Shown here: piece after piece, positions 8,998 to 17,319 of the stretch
How the letters are laid out: each line of letters opens with the position of its first letter
Numbering within the stretch: the stretch's first letter is position 1
Assembly (NCBI GenBank): GCA_035247945.1
Contig: DATFHX010000014.1
Location: forward strand, 1-28,912
Direction of reading: 5' to 3'
DNA: 28,912 nt
Source of the DNA: DATFHX01 sp035247945
Lineage (GTDB): Bacteria > Patescibacteriota > Saccharimonadia > Saccharimonadales > Saccharimonadaceae
Position numbers and translations under genes: made by a program
Notes under the pieces: model-generated
What the model was told of the DNA's origin: nothing
Databases searched by the model: none
Seen by the model: the letters and a program-made list of their open reading frames with translations, nothing else

Positions 8998-9040
8998 TTT
9001 AACAAAAAGAAGCTCAAAGCATGAGCTTCTTTTTGTTAAA
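8998..9040 (+). terminator. Strong bidirectional-type terminator after the pilin gene
   Basis: A perfect 19-bp inverted repeat (8998-9016 with 9022-9040) around a 5-nt loop AAGCA. The A-rich 5' arm and T-rich 3' arm mean TTCTTTTTG follows the GC-containing part of the stem. It ends the pilM-pilin operon just before pilD. Confidence 0.88.
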
Positions 9041-9064
9041 GATCTATAGTATTATTGCTAGTAA

Positions 9065-9952
9065 GTGGATATTCTTGTAGTCTCAATATTATTTATTCTT
9101 GGGTTATGCGCCGGTAGCTTTGCAGGAGCTACTGTTTGGCGGCTGCGCGCAAATCAGCTTGTGGAAGATAAAGCAGATGGAGAGAGGGTTAATAAATATG
9201 AATACGACATCTTACTCCCTCTTACAAAGGAAACAATTACTACAGATCGTTCCCGTTGCCTCCATTGCGGGCATACGCTAGCGTGGTATGATTTGCTACC
9301 ACTTGTGAGCTGGATTAGTACAGGAGGGCGATGTAGGTATTGTCATCAGTTTATTGGTTGGTTTGAACCTCTAATGGAAGTTGGCGCAGCCTTGCTCTTT
9401 GTAATATCATTTTTGTTCTGGCCCTTTCCTCTGAGTGAATGGCTCCAGATTGGAGTATTTGCGCTCTGGCTTATTGCGGCAATACTACTAGTTATTCTGT
9501 TTGCATATGACATTAAATGGTTTTTGCTCCCTAATAGAATAGTATTTCCACTAGTATCTGTATCCTTACTTATAGCACTGGCACAGGTCGGTATGTCGCC
9601 AGACTGGACGCTCTCTCTTATTAGTGTTTTTGGTGCAGTTCTTATTCTAAGTGGACTTTATCTTTTACTATGGCTGGTGTCTAAGGGTGAGTGGATTGGA
9701 TTTGGAGACGTCAAGTTAGGTCTAGCGTTAGCCCTCCTCCTTGCAGACTGGAAGCTTGCATTTCTTTGTCTCTTTATGGCAAACCTCATTGGTCTCATAG
9801 TGGTAGTGCCAGGTATGACGATGGGCAAAATAACGAGAAAAACTCGCGTGCCATTCGGACCTCTACTTATTGTTAGTGCTGTAATCACACTACTTTTCGG
9901 TACGAGAATCATTGAATGGTACCTGAGTTCTGTCGGCCATTTCGTCTTCTAA
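9065..9952 (+). CDS. pilD: Prepilin peptidase / N-methyltransferase PilD (A24 family)
   Basis: A 295-residue polytopic aspartyl protease that cleaves prepilin leaders and methylates the new N-terminus. The N-terminal methylase region has LCAGSFAGATVWRL and the tetracysteine zinc site C65-x2-C68...C90-x2-C93. The two catalytic aspartates are in AYDIKW (D149) and GFGDVKLG (D215). About seven to eight hydrophobic segments. The start is GTG at 9065; no ATG fits and homology begins at this point. There is no Shine-Dalgarno, but a possible -10 box TATTAT (9050-9055) lies 9 nt upstream, so a leaderless transcript is plausible. It follows the pilin terminator and precedes the minor-pilin operon. Confidence 0.94.
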   Translation: MDILVVSILFILGLCAGSFAGATVWRLRANQLVEDKADGERVNKYEYDILLPLTKETITTDRSRCLHCGHTLAWYDLLPLVSWISTGGRCRYCHQFIGWFEPLMEVGAALLFVISFLFWPFPLSEWLQIGVFALWLIAAILLVILFAYDIKWFLLPNRIVFPLVSVSLLIALAQVGMSPDWTLSLISVFGAVLILSGLYLLLWLVSKGEWIGFGDVKLGLALALLLADWKLAFLCLFMANLIGLIVVVPGMTMGKITRKTRVPFGPLLIVSAVITLLFGTRIIEWYLSSVGHFVF

Positions 9953-9992
9953 TTGAGAGCTATCTTATCCGCTTATCGAGGGAATACGCTTG

Positions 9993-10001
9993 TGTTATAA
10001 T
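9993..10001 (+). promoter_or_regulatory. Extended -10 promoter of the minor-pilin operon
   Basis: TGTTATAAT (TG at 9993-9994, TATAAT 9996-10001). The ATG at 10011 is 9 nt after the -10 box, which predicts a start of transcription at or within a few bases of the codon. No convincing -35 hexamer is visible at 17 nt. Confidence 0.7.
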
Positions 10002-10010
10002 AAAAGCCAC

Positions 10011-10763
10011 ATGGGCATCTATAAAAACCACGGTTTTACTATTATTGAGGTGATGCTTTTTCTTGCTGTAACGGGTGCTTTAACAGTTGCTATTTTAGCT
10101 GGTACGGGTGCTTCCATTAACCAGCAGCGATATCGCGATAGTGTTAATTCATTGAAGTCATATCTCCAGTCTCAATTTAGCGAAGTATCGAATGTAATAA
10201 ACGATCGCACCGGTGGATGGCAGTGTGGTACTGACGGCACTACTTCTCAAGTGCCTAATGGCGGCCAGCCACGAGGGACAACGGATTGCGTAATTTTAGG
10301 TCGGCTGATCACGCTTGACGACACAGGCACGAAGTTAACAGCATCGAATGTTACGGGTTATCAACCAGCTGGAGCTGGACAAAATGCGAATAGTGATATT
10401 GCAGTTTTGCAGACATACAAGATTGCAGTAAGTGCTGTTAATCAAGAACCAGATGAGGTGAGCTGGGGTGCTCATATCGTTAAATCCCAGAACCTGAATG
10501 CTATTCAGCCTCTAGCTATGCTGATAGTACGCTCGCCATTAAGTGGAACGATTCTGACGTTTGTTGCAGATCGGGCGCCGGATGATCTAGCGTCTATGAT
10601 AAGTTTGGCAAACATGCAGCAGTCACGTGATCTTTGTGTTGAGCCCAGTGCAGGAACACTTGTTGGCCAGCGTCTTGCTGTGAGAATTGCAGCTTTTGCC
10701 GCGAACCAATCGGCAATTGAAATTCCAAGCGCGAGCGGGAATGGAGCGCCATGTCAGGGCTAA
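10011..10763 (+). CDS. Minor pilin / pseudopilin (type IV prepilin)
   Basis: A 250-residue prepilin-like protein. The leader MGIYKNHG is cut after Gly8 to give FTIIEVMLFLAVTGALTVAIL, with Glu at +5 and a hydrophobic helix. The large C-terminal domain contains several cysteines (around WQCGTDG, TDCVILG, RDLCVEP), possibly forming disulfides. A TTG codon at 9990 is in frame further upstream, but it lies inside the -10 region, so ATG 10011 is the start. It is the first gene of a four-gene pilus unit that follows pilD. Its length, longer than the major pilin, fits a minor pilin of the tip-complex type (GspH/FimT or PilE-like); the exact class cannot be decided by eye. Confidence 0.85.
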   Translation: MGIYKNHGFTIIEVMLFLAVTGALTVAILAGTGASINQQRYRDSVNSLKSYLQSQFSEVSNVINDRTGGWQCGTDGTTSQVPNGGQPRGTTDCVILGRLITLDDTGTKLTASNVTGYQPAGAGQNANSDIAVLQTYKIAVSAVNQEPDEVSWGAHIVKSQNLNAIQPLAMLIVRSPLSGTILTFVADRAPDDLASMISLANMQQSRDLCVEPSAGTLVGQRLAVRIAAFAANQSAIEIPSASGNGAPCQG

Positions 10764-11371
10764 TTCGTCGTAGAGAGCGTGGTGATACGATAATTGAAGT
10801 ACTCTTTGCAGTAACTGTGTTTGCTCTTGTTGCTGTTGGGTCGCTAGCAATCATGAATCAGGGGACGAATACTGCTCAACGTTCATTAGAGATAACGCAG
10901 GTACGGGCACAGATCGATGCTCAGGCAGCAGCGATTCGATTTATTCATGAATCGTACATTGCGCAGTTTCAAAGCGGTGGCGGTACATTGACAGGTAAAG
11001 CGCTTCTTTGGAGTAAATTAAGGGATAGGAGCGTGACTCAAGCGTCGGATTTTGGTGCTGCGGCGAATAACAAATGTACAATCCCTAATAACGCAGTCAT
11101 TCTTAATACACATACGGTCGATATTTCTAATGATAAACCGACAGCGACCGCTCCTGGAGGAGCGAGTCTCCCGCCTTTTGCGCAGGTTGCATATAGAGAC
11201 GATTCGAGCATCCTTGCGGCATATGGTATTTGGGATGAAGTGGTTAATGGCCAATCAAACAAAGGTCCAAACTACTATGATTTCCATATTCGGGCATGTT
11301 GGGATGCTCCGGGAAGTGACGTACCCGTAACACTCGGTACGATTGTGAGGCTATATGAACCATCGAATTAA
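10751..11371 (+). CDS. Minor pilin, PilV/GspI-like, with Asp after the cleavage site
   Basis: A 206-residue prepilin-like protein overlapping the previous gene by 13 nt. The N-terminus MSGLIRRRERG is followed by DTIIEVLFAVTVFALVAVGS. The Gly at the cleavage site and the Glu at mature +5 are kept, but mature residue +1 would be Asp instead of Phe or Met, which is unusual for a methylated pilin N-terminus. The AVTVFALVAVG helix and short length fit PilV/GspI-type minor pilins. The C-terminal domain has a Cys near each end (NKCTIPNN and RACWDAPG). Translation probably couples to the upstream gene. Confidence 0.83.
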   Translation: MSGLIRRRERGDTIIEVLFAVTVFALVAVGSLAIMNQGTNTAQRSLEITQVRAQIDAQAAAIRFIHESYIAQFQSGGGTLTGKALLWSKLRDRSVTQASDFGAAANNKCTIPNNAVILNTHTVDISNDKPTATAPGGASLPPFAQVAYRDDSSILAAYGIWDEVVNGQSNKGPNYYDFHIRACWDAPGSDVPVTLGTIVRLYEPSN

Positions 11372-12068
11372 AAATCATTCTTCAGGCTTTACACTCATCG
11401 AGCTGATGCTCGCGATGACGTTTATTTCCGTGCTATTAATCGCGATTGCAATGACTACAATTCAAATCAGTAATATTTATAACAAGGGAATAACTCTTCG
11501 AGAGGTAAATCAAGCCGGACGTGCAGTTTCGGATGATTTGCAGCGAAGCATTAATAATTCTGCACCTTTCGACCTTGCAGCGCAGGGGGACCAGGCAACG
11601 TATATAAATCTGGGAAATGGTGGTCGACTGTGTGTAGGAAAGTATAGTTATCTTTGGAATTATGGAAAAGCTATCTCGGATGGCCAGCCGTCAAGTCAGC
11701 TAAATAAGTATCAAGACAATGGCAGCACATATATTCGTTTTGCGAAGGCTGTGGATGGTGATCATTCGTTATGTAAGAATAATGGCTCGGAACAGCCGAA
11801 GCAAAGTGACGTTACTGAGCTTCTTGCAACTGGAGACCGTGATCTGGCTATTCATTCATTTAAGATTTCAAGAACAGCCGATGAGTCATCGATAGGCGAA
11901 TCTATGTATGCGATTAGTTTCGTTTTGGGCACGAATGATCAATCCTTACTTACGACGAATGATGCTTCCTGTCAGCCTCCTTCAGATGCTGCCGGTGGAG
12001 AAGATTATTGTTCAGTAAATCAGTTTGATATTGTTGCGCGTGCAGGTAATTTGTCGGAGGGTAATTAA
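11355..12068 (+). CDS. Minor pilin, PilW/GspJ-like
   Basis: A 237-residue prepilin-like protein that overlaps the previous gene by 17 nt. The leader MNHRIKNHSSG precedes FTLIELMLAMTFISVLLIAIA, with Glu at +5. The remainder is polar and contains cysteines in RLCVGKY, HSLCKNN, ASCQPP and DYCSVNQ. The order (GspH-like, GspI-like, GspJ-like, PilX-like) follows that of minor-pilin tip complexes in other type IV filament systems; the individual assignments rest on that order and on N-terminal helix style, not on detailed similarity. Confidence 0.83.
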   Translation: MNHRIKNHSSGFTLIELMLAMTFISVLLIAIAMTTIQISNIYNKGITLREVNQAGRAVSDDLQRSINNSAPFDLAAQGDQATYINLGNGGRLCVGKYSYLWNYGKAISDGQPSSQLNKYQDNGSTYIRFAKAVDGDHSLCKNNGSEQPKQSDVTELLATGDRDLAIHSFKISRTADESSIGESMYAISFVLGTNDQSLLTTNDASCQPPSDAAGGEDYCSVNQFDIVARAGNLSEGN

Positions 12069-12070
12069 AG

Positions 12071-13255
12071 ATGATAAAAACACATCGAGCAAATGAACAA
12101 GGTGCAGTATCTCTCTTTGTCGTTATTTTTGCGGCACTTCTCATGACAATCCTAACGGTTAGCTTTATTCAATTAATGCTACGAGATCAACAGCAGGCAA
12201 CGACGAGTGACTTATCGCAGAGCGCATATGACTCTGCGCAGGCTGGTGTTGAAGACGCTAAGCGTTTATTGATCCTCAATCAATCATGTAAAAGCGGAGC
12301 TGCTTCGTCAAATGTTGATTGTAATAAGGTGTATCAGGCACTGACGCCACCGAGTGGATCGAATGAGACAAACTGTGATACGCTGGCGGCTGCTGGTCTT
12401 GTTGGAGAAACGGATGGCGAGTCCAAGATTCAGACCAATACGGGTGATTTGAAATTAGATCAAGCCTACACGTGCGTAAAGATTGCTACCGATACAGATG
12501 ACTACAAGGGAACACTGACGGCCGGCCAATCAACAGTTGTTCCAATTCGCGGAGTAAGCGCTTTCGATACGGTGGAACTTAGCTGGTTTAGCCGAGAAGA
12601 TTTATCAAATCCAAATAATGTCACCGCTAAATTGCCTGCCTCCAGAGGGGGTAATATTGAACTACCTCCGGTGGGCTCATGGGATGTTGATTGGCCTGCA
12701 CTACTTAGAGCACAGCTCATCCAAACAGGCGCCTCATTCTCTTTAGATCAGTTTGATAGCTCACAGGCGGATAAGAGTAATACAAATACACTCTTCCTCT
12801 ATCCAAATGATGTAGGGACCAATACCCCTGATTTTGGAAAAGATGACATAAGGCGGAGTCCGCTGAATGCGCCTAAACTAGTTCGTTGTGATACGAATCT
12901 CTCGGCGAATGCATATGCGTGTACGGCAACTATTAAACTTCCTGCCTCAATCGACGGTCAGACTGGTGCTAATAGAAATGCATACCTTCATTTAGGGGCT
13001 CTTTATAACGATTCCCACTTCCAAATTAAATTGAGGCAAGGGTCGACACCTGTACGATTTGATAGTGTGCAGCCTATCGTTGATTCCACTGGCCGTGCTA
13101 ATGATGTATTCCGCCGAGTACAAGCACGTGTTCAGCTGTCATCTGATTATGCGTATCCAGATGCAGCCATAGATTTGCAGGGTGATCTATGTAAGAACTT
13201 TACAATTACAAATGACAATAGTGGCTATAGCAATAGCGCTACATGTACGCCTTAA
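12071..13255 (+). CDS. PilX/GspK-like pilus assembly protein
   Basis: A 394-residue protein starting 2 nt after the previous stop. Its N-terminus has the PilX style: a short basic leader (MIKTHRANEQG), then AVSLFVVIFAALLMTILTVSF, a hydrophobic helix without the +5 Glu seen in the other pilins (Leu is at +4 and Phe at +5). This matches PilX/GspK-type proteins, which lack or vary Glu5 and cap the tip. Following the helix is a typical segment QSAYDSAQAGVEDAKRLL. The large extracytoplasmic domain (about 340 residues) is not recognisable further. It is the last gene of the second pilus unit; its stop overlaps the convergent Xer gene by 3 nt. Confidence 0.8.
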   Translation: MIKTHRANEQGAVSLFVVIFAALLMTILTVSFIQLMLRDQQQATTSDLSQSAYDSAQAGVEDAKRLLILNQSCKSGAASSNVDCNKVYQALTPPSGSNETNCDTLAAAGLVGETDGESKIQTNTGDLKLDQAYTCVKIATDTDDYKGTLTAGQSTVVPIRGVSAFDTVELSWFSREDLSNPNNVTAKLPASRGGNIELPPVGSWDVDWPALLRAQLIQTGASFSLDQFDSSQADKSNTNTLFLYPNDVGTNTPDFGKDDIRRSPLNAPKLVRCDTNLSANAYACTATIKLPASIDGQTGANRNAYLHLGALYNDSHFQIKLRQGSTPVRFDSVQPIVDSTGRANDVFRRVQARVQLSSDYAYPDAAIDLQGDLCKNFTITNDNSGYSNSATCTP

Positions 13256-14178
13256 GCGGCGTCTGCTTCAGTATCGGAGTGGAATTTCTCGTAAACATCT
13301 CGGAGATGTTCATCGGTAACGTGGGTGTAGACCTGTGTTGTACTGATGTTGCTGTGGCCAAGCATACTTTGTACACTGCGTAGATCGGCGCCGTTCATAA
13401 GGAGGTCTGTTGCAAAGCTATGGCGCATAGTATGAGGACTTACATGTTTTGTGATACCGGCGAGCTTTGCGTACTTATTAATGATTCTTTGAATACTTCT
13501 TGGTGTGAGTCGACGGTAGTCTCCCTTGGTGCTGACGGTATTGTTGCGGCTATAGCTTAGAAAAAGGGGAGGGAGGTTATCCATGCGAGCCGCGAGATAA
13601 TCCTGCACTCGTTGAGATGCCGCCTCTCCAATAAAGACAGGACGATCTTTCTGGCCTTTACCTCGAACCATGAATTCACGCCTCTTTGTGTTGACGTGAT
13701 CACGATTGAGGTTTGCTAGCTCTGAGACGCGAAGGCCGCTTGAGAATAGGAGCTCTATTATGGCCCGGTCTCGTAATCCTTGTTCTGAGTCGAGTGGAAT
13801 GGTTTCGAGAAGGTTAGTCACTTCATCAAAGTGAAGGAAGGTAACTTGTTTCCTCGTGATTTTTGGAAGTTCGATTTTCTCGGGACTTAGGCTATGGATA
13901 TCTCGTTTCGATAAATATCCAAGAAAGCCACGAAGGGCGATAAGATGATAGCTTTGAGTAATAGTCGCAAGTTCTTCATCGTGGAAGTTCTTGTATCGGT
14001 TGAGCCAGAGGCGATATTTTCGAACAACTTCCGATGTTATTTTTTCAACGGCTATATCTTCTGTGAACTCGACGAAACGCTCTAAGTAGAGTTTGTAATT
14101 TTCGGCCGTCTTAGCCGAACGACCACCTTCTACCTCTAGGTGCTCGACGTAATCGAGAAGGAGCTCAGAGACGTACAT
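13252..14178 (-). CDS. xerC: Tyrosine recombinase XerC/XerD-like
   Basis: A 308-residue tyrosine recombinase. Residues 1-90 form the SAM-like N-terminal DNA-binding domain and about 110-300 the catalytic domain. The catalytic set is complete: R150 (GLRVSEL), K174 (RGKGQKDR), H249 and R252 (HTMRHSFA), H275 (LGHSNIS), nucleophile Y284 (TQVYTHV). Length matches chromosomal Xer proteins that resolve dimers at dif. XerC versus XerD cannot be told by eye, and a single Xer may do both jobs in reduced genomes. An in-frame TTG lies at 14220, but ATG 14178 is preferred because the family's N-terminus starts there and a -10-like TATGCT sits 6 nt upstream. Convergent with the PilX-like gene and divergent from uppP. 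Confidence 0.92.
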   Translation of the reverse strand: MYVSELLLDYVEHLEVEGGRSAKTAENYKLYLERFVEFTEDIAVEKITSEVVRKYRLWLNRYKNFHDEELATITQSYHLIALRGFLGYLSKRDIHSLSPEKIELPKITRKQVTFLHFDEVTNLLETIPLDSEQGLRDRAIIELLFSSGLRVSELANLNRDHVNTKRREFMVRGKGQKDRPVFIGEAASQRVQDYLAARMDNLPPLFLSYSRNNTVSTKGDYRRLTPRSIQRIINKYAKLAGITKHVSPHTMRHSFATDLLMNGADLRSVQSMLGHSNISTTQVYTHVTDEHLRDVYEKFHSDTEADAA

Positions 14179-14211
14179 ACTATTAGCATAGCGCAGATAA
14201 TGCTTTAAGGG

Positions 14212-14217
14212 TATAAT
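14212..14217 (+). promoter_or_regulatory. -10 box of uppP
   Basis: TATAAT at 14212-14217, 7 nt before the uppP ATG at 14225. Transcription would start on or next to the A of the start codon, and there is no Shine-Dalgarno. The region between the xerC ATG and the uppP ATG is only 46 nt, so both divergent promoters are packed into it. Confidence 0.65.
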
Positions 14218-14224
14218 CAAATCA

Positions 14225-15019
14225 ATGAATATACTTGAAACAATCGTACTGGGCCTCGTCCAGGGGCTGACTGAATTTATTCCTGTGAGTAGTTCTGGTC
14301 ACCTTGTCATCGCACAACAATTATTTGGCAGTGGCTCTGACCACACATTTTTAGAGTTCATTAATATTGGAACCGTCCTTGCTCTTGTGATCTTTTTTCG
14401 AAAGCGTATCTGGCTGATCTTAAAAGATGTTTTTGTGAATAAGAATTATACGCTGGCTCGAAATATTCTCATTACTGCTATACCGGCAGGAATCGTAGGG
14501 TATCTTCTATCTGACTTTATTGATAACACACCTTTCTTCGGAAGCCTTGCTGTGGTAATGGTGACACTTGCGGTGGTGGGTGTGCTGATGATTGTACTTG
14601 AGAAGTTGCCAAAGCTTGACCCTGTTAAAAATGGCAATCATCTGAGCGCAGGACGTGCATTCTTAATCGGTCTTGCACAGATGTTTGCACTTATTCCGGG
14701 TGTTTCTCGATCGGGCTCTACGATTATCACCGGTCGCCTTATGGGACTGAGCCCAGCGGCTGCTGCTGAGTATAGCTTCTTGGCATCACTCCCAATTATG
14801 CTTGGCGTGACACTAAAGGTGTTTATTAAATCATCAGATCGTCTGTACTTTGTTGAGCACATGCCAATGCTTCTTCTGAGTAATCTTGTTGCATTTATCT
14901 CAGGACTGATCGCAATCGGATTCTTAATGAACTATCTCTCTAAGCACAGCCTTGCAGTGTTTGGATGGTACCGAGTAGGGCTTGCTGCTATCATTGCAGT
15001 AGTTCTTCTGGTAAAATAA
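14225..15019 (+). CDS. uppP: Undecaprenyl-diphosphatase UppP (BacA)
   Basis: A 264-residue polytopic membrane enzyme that removes a phosphate from undecaprenyl diphosphate and so recycles the lipid carrier for peptidoglycan and other wall polymers. Motif 1 QGLTEFIPVSSSGH (residues 13-26, catalytic Glu17) and motif 2 PGVSRSGST (158-166) are both intact. Seven to eight hydrophobic segments. Size is normal (about 265-275). Loss of function is linked to bacitracin sensitivity in other bacteria. The gene stands alone with a leaderless-type promoter; ndk follows after 32 nt. Confidence 0.95.
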   Translation: MNILETIVLGLVQGLTEFIPVSSSGHLVIAQQLFGSGSDHTFLEFINIGTVLALVIFFRKRIWLILKDVFVNKNYTLARNILITAIPAGIVGYLLSDFIDNTPFFGSLAVVMVTLAVVGVLMIVLEKLPKLDPVKNGNHLSAGRAFLIGLAQMFALIPGVSRSGSTIITGRLMGLSPAAAAEYSFLASLPIMLGVTLKVFIKSSDRLYFVEHMPMLLLSNLVAFISGLIAIGFLMNYLSKHSLAVFGWYRVGLAAIIAVVLLVK

Positions 15020-15051
15020 AGCCAACTGATAATTACGAATATAGGAGAACT

Positions 15052-15561
15052 ATGAGTACGAACAGCGTCCAGAAGACCCTCGTTATTTTTAAACCAGATA
15101 CCGTCCAACGTGGACTTGTAGGTGAGATTCTTAACCGCTTTGAGCGTGTTGGTCTTAAGATTGTTGCAACAAAGATGATCGCACCAGACAAGCAGCACTA
15201 CCACAAGCACTACGAAGAAATTGGTAAGATGATTACTCGACGTGGTGAACACGCCTTTGATGTAACACTTGATATGATGATTCAAGGTCCCGTTATCGCA
15301 ATGGTGTTTGAAGGTGTTGAAGCGATCGCCCTTGTACGTAAATTGGTCGGCCCAACAGAACCAAAGTCAGCACAGCCAGGTACTATTCGTGGTGATTACT
15401 CACACATGAGTTTTGGATATGCGGACGATGCGGATAAGGGAATTCCAAACTTAATCCACGCAAGTGGTGATCCTGAAGAGGCAGAGCAGGAAATTGCACA
15501 TTGGTTCTCGGATAGTGAGCTATACGAATACGAAACCTCTCACGAAAAGTTTACTCGCTAA
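15052..15561 (+). CDS. ndk: Nucleoside diphosphate kinase
   Basis: A 169-residue enzyme that transfers the gamma phosphate from ATP to NDPs through a phosphohistidine. It starts with QKTLVIFKPDTVQRGLVGEIL; the active-site His is in NLIHASGD, and the substrate-binding GTIRGDYSHM is present. It is about 20-25 residues longer than typical bacterial NDK (about 143-150): there is extra sequence around EEIGKMITRRGEHAFD and around FGYADDADKG before the active-site His. Both additions are in frame and lie in loops, so the enzyme should be functional. The start ATG 15052 has a good Shine-Dalgarno (AGGAGA) 4 nt upstream; an upstream in-frame GTG at 14965 lies within uppP and is not used. Confidence 0.93.
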   Translation: MSTNSVQKTLVIFKPDTVQRGLVGEILNRFERVGLKIVATKMIAPDKQHYHKHYEEIGKMITRRGEHAFDVTLDMMIQGPVIAMVFEGVEAIALVRKLVGPTEPKSAQPGTIRGDYSHMSFGYADDADKGIPNLIHASGDPEEAEQEIAHWFSDSELYEYETSHEKFTR

Positions 15562-15581
15562 TATTTAGTGCATCTACAGAG

Positions 15582-15609
15582 ATAGCGGCCTGAGCTGGCC
15601 GCTATTTTC
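15582..15609 (+). terminator. Terminator after ndk
   Basis: A 9-bp perfect stem (ATAGCGGCC 15582-15590 with GGCCGCTAT 15597-15605), a 6-nt loop and a short TTTT tract overlapping the 3' arm. It separates ndk from the tRNA-Arg promoter. Confidence 0.75.
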
Positions 15610-15613
15610 GTGG

Positions 15614-15619
15614 TATAAT
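15614..15619 (+). promoter_or_regulatory. -10 box of tRNA-Arg and the downstream gene
   Basis: TATAAT at 15614-15619, 9 nt before the first base of the mature tRNA. No clear -35 is seen. It probably drives the tRNA together with the PH-domain gene that starts 8 nt after its CCA. Confidence 0.65.
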
Positions 15620-15628
15620 ACCCCTAGC

Positions 15629-15705
15629 GCCCTGATAGCTCAATTGGATAGAGCAGTTCCGTCCTAAGGAAAAGGTTGCAGGTTCGACTCCTGCTCGGGG
15701 TACCA
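15629..15705 (+). tRNA. tRNA-Arg (anticodon CCT)
   Basis: Cloverleaf: acceptor GCCCTGA/TCGGGGT, D-arm GCTC/GAGC, anticodon loop GTCCTAA with anticodon CCT, T-arm GCAGG TTCGACT CCTGC, discriminator A and an encoded CCA. The anticodon stem has a G27-A43 mismatch, and residue 32 is G, both somewhat unusual. It reads AGG. Confidence 0.93.
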
Positions 15706-15713
15706 ATAAGATT

Positions 15714-16256
15714 ATGAGTAGAAAATCTAAGCAGCATCTTGATTTCGAAGGCCAGCGAGATGGTGAGACGCTTCTTTTTGTCTTCCGACGACATATGATT
15801 TCAATGCGTAAGGGCTTTTACCTGCTACTAATACCCTTTGTTCTTTCTGCAATACCTCCGCTTATCTGGCAAAGTCAATTGGAACTCTTCCTACTTCCAA
15901 TTGCGGGACTTCTGGTTGGACTTGTGATTTTCTCATACCACTATATTATGTGGTACTTTACTGTGTACATCGTAACCGATCAGCGAATTCGACAGGTTAC
16001 ACAAAGAGGATTCTTTGGTAAGGATGTAGTAGAGCTCCGACTGTCCAAGATCCAGAACATAAGCTATAATATACCTGGACTCAGCGGCGAATTATTTAAG
16101 TTTGGGACAATTGTTATCCAGACGTTTGTCGGTGATCTTATTATTCACAAAGTTGAACACCCAGATGAAATTTATAATAAACTACAAGATGCTGTATCGC
16201 AGGCTGTAGGTGACAAGCAAGGGGAGTATGAAGAAATTTCAGCTGAAGAAGCGTAG
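15714..16256 (+). CDS. Membrane protein with bacterial PH-like domain (YdbS/DUF304 type)
   Basis: A 180-residue protein. A cytoplasmic N-terminus is followed by two membrane segments at about residues 33-51 and 57-77 (GFYLLLIPFVLSAIPPLIW, FLLPIAGLLVGLVIFSYHYI). The section from about 80 on has the PH-like domain signature YIVTDQRIRQVTQRGFFGKDVVELRLSKIQ, split by my reading into strands and a final helix. This layout matches the bPH_2/DUF304 membrane proteins; their function is not established. The ATG is 8 nt after the CCA of tRNA-Arg and has no Shine-Dalgarno. The last 29 nt overlap the next gene. Acidic C-terminal tail (EEISAEEA). Confidence 0.8.
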   Translation: MSRKSKQHLDFEGQRDGETLLFVFRRHMISMRKGFYLLLIPFVLSAIPPLIWQSQLELFLLPIAGLLVGLVIFSYHYIMWYFTVYIVTDQRIRQVTQRGFFGKDVVELRLSKIQNISYNIPGLSGELFKFGTIVIQTFVGDLIIHKVEHPDEIYNKLQDAVSQAVGDKQGEYEEISAEEA

Positions 16257-17310
16257 CGAAGAAAAGAAGCAAGCGCCTTCACGAATTACTAATGAAACTG
16301 TTGCGGAGCATCGCGAGCGTATTCTCGCTGGCGGTCGTCGCTTTAAGTATCCAATTCAGTATGCACGTCACCGACTCGTGTTTAATACAATTATCGTGAC
16401 TGTTGTCGCCCTTCTTCTTATTGTGGGACTTGGCTGGTGGCAGCTCTATATTGTCCAAAATAGCAGTACGTTCTTCTACCGTGTGACGAGAGTGTTGCCA
16501 CTGCCTGTCGCCTCTGTTGACGGGGAATCGGTGCGCTACAGCAATTATTTGATGTATTACAACAGCTCTGTTCACTATTTAGAGAAGAGTGAACAAGTAA
16601 ATATTCAGAGCGAGGATGGAAAGCGCCAAGCCGACTACATCAAGCGTAAATCTATGGACAACGTCATTGCAGATGCCTTTGCAGAGAAGAAAGCACGTGA
16701 GTTGAAGATCACCGTAGATGAATCGCGTGTCGATAAGGTGATTGAAGATGATCGAAATACGGCAAATGGTGTCATTTCTCAGGAGACCTACGATGCATCA
16801 GCGCTCAATGTTCTTGGCTGGACTCCAGATGAATATCGTCAAGATGCGCGCAGTAAGCTAATTCGCCAAGATGTGTCATACGCAATTGATACACAGGCGA
16901 AGAAGCGCGAAGAGCAGGCTGCAACCTTGCTCCAGACGACGAACAATCTTGACGATGTCGCTACCAAGCTGGGTGGTGATGGCGCGGCGAAGGTGACAGT
17001 AGGTGTGTCTGGGCTCGTGCCACGATCTAACCGCGATGGTGGATTGAGTACGACCGCTGTATCCTTGGATGAGGAGAAAGTCTCTGGTGCTGTAAAAACA
17101 ACCACAGGTGATGGGTATTACTTTGTGAAACTCCTAAAGAAGACAGATACCCAAGTAAGCTATGCCTACCTTAAAGTGCCACTTACGGCATTTAGTGAGC
17201 AACTCGCGCAGCTAAAAAAGGACGGCAAGATTCATGAGTACATTACGATTCCAGCTGTAGATACGTCAGCAACGGATAAAGCGAATAAGAATGGCTCAAG
17301 CGGCCAATAG
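16228..17310 (+). CDS. Membrane-anchored SurA/parvulin-like foldase
   Basis: A 360-residue protein: a basic cytoplasmic tail of about 50 residues, one membrane helix at about 53-77 (LVFNTIIVTVVALLLIVGLGWW), then an extracytoplasmic domain. The stretch VASVDGESVRYSNYLMYYNSSVHYLE resembles the SurA/PrsA N-terminal chaperone region, and RDGGLSTTAVSLDEEKVSGAVKTTTGDGYYFVKLL resembles the C-terminal half of a parvulin (PPIC) domain; the N-terminal half of that domain is not obvious, so isomerase activity is doubtful. A role in folding secreted proteins such as pilins is inference. The start is uncertain: ATG 16228 has a GGGGAG only 1 nt upstream, and a GTG at 16210 is also in frame. It overlaps the upstream gene by 29 nt. 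Confidence 0.72.
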   Translation: MKKFQLKKRSEEKKQAPSRITNETVAEHRERILAGGRRFKYPIQYARHRLVFNTIIVTVVALLLIVGLGWWQLYIVQNSSTFFYRVTRVLPLPVASVDGESVRYSNYLMYYNSSVHYLEKSEQVNIQSEDGKRQADYIKRKSMDNVIADAFAEKKARELKITVDESRVDKVIEDDRNTANGVISQETYDASALNVLGWTPDEYRQDARSKLIRQDVSYAIDTQAKKREEQAATLLQTTNNLDDVATKLGGDGAAKVTVGVSGLVPRSNRDGGLSTTAVSLDEEKVSGAVKTTTGDGYYFVKLLKKTDTQVSYAYLKVPLTAFSEQLAQLKKDGKIHEYITIPAVDTSATDKANKNGSSGQ

Positions 17311-17319
17311 GAGGGAAGT

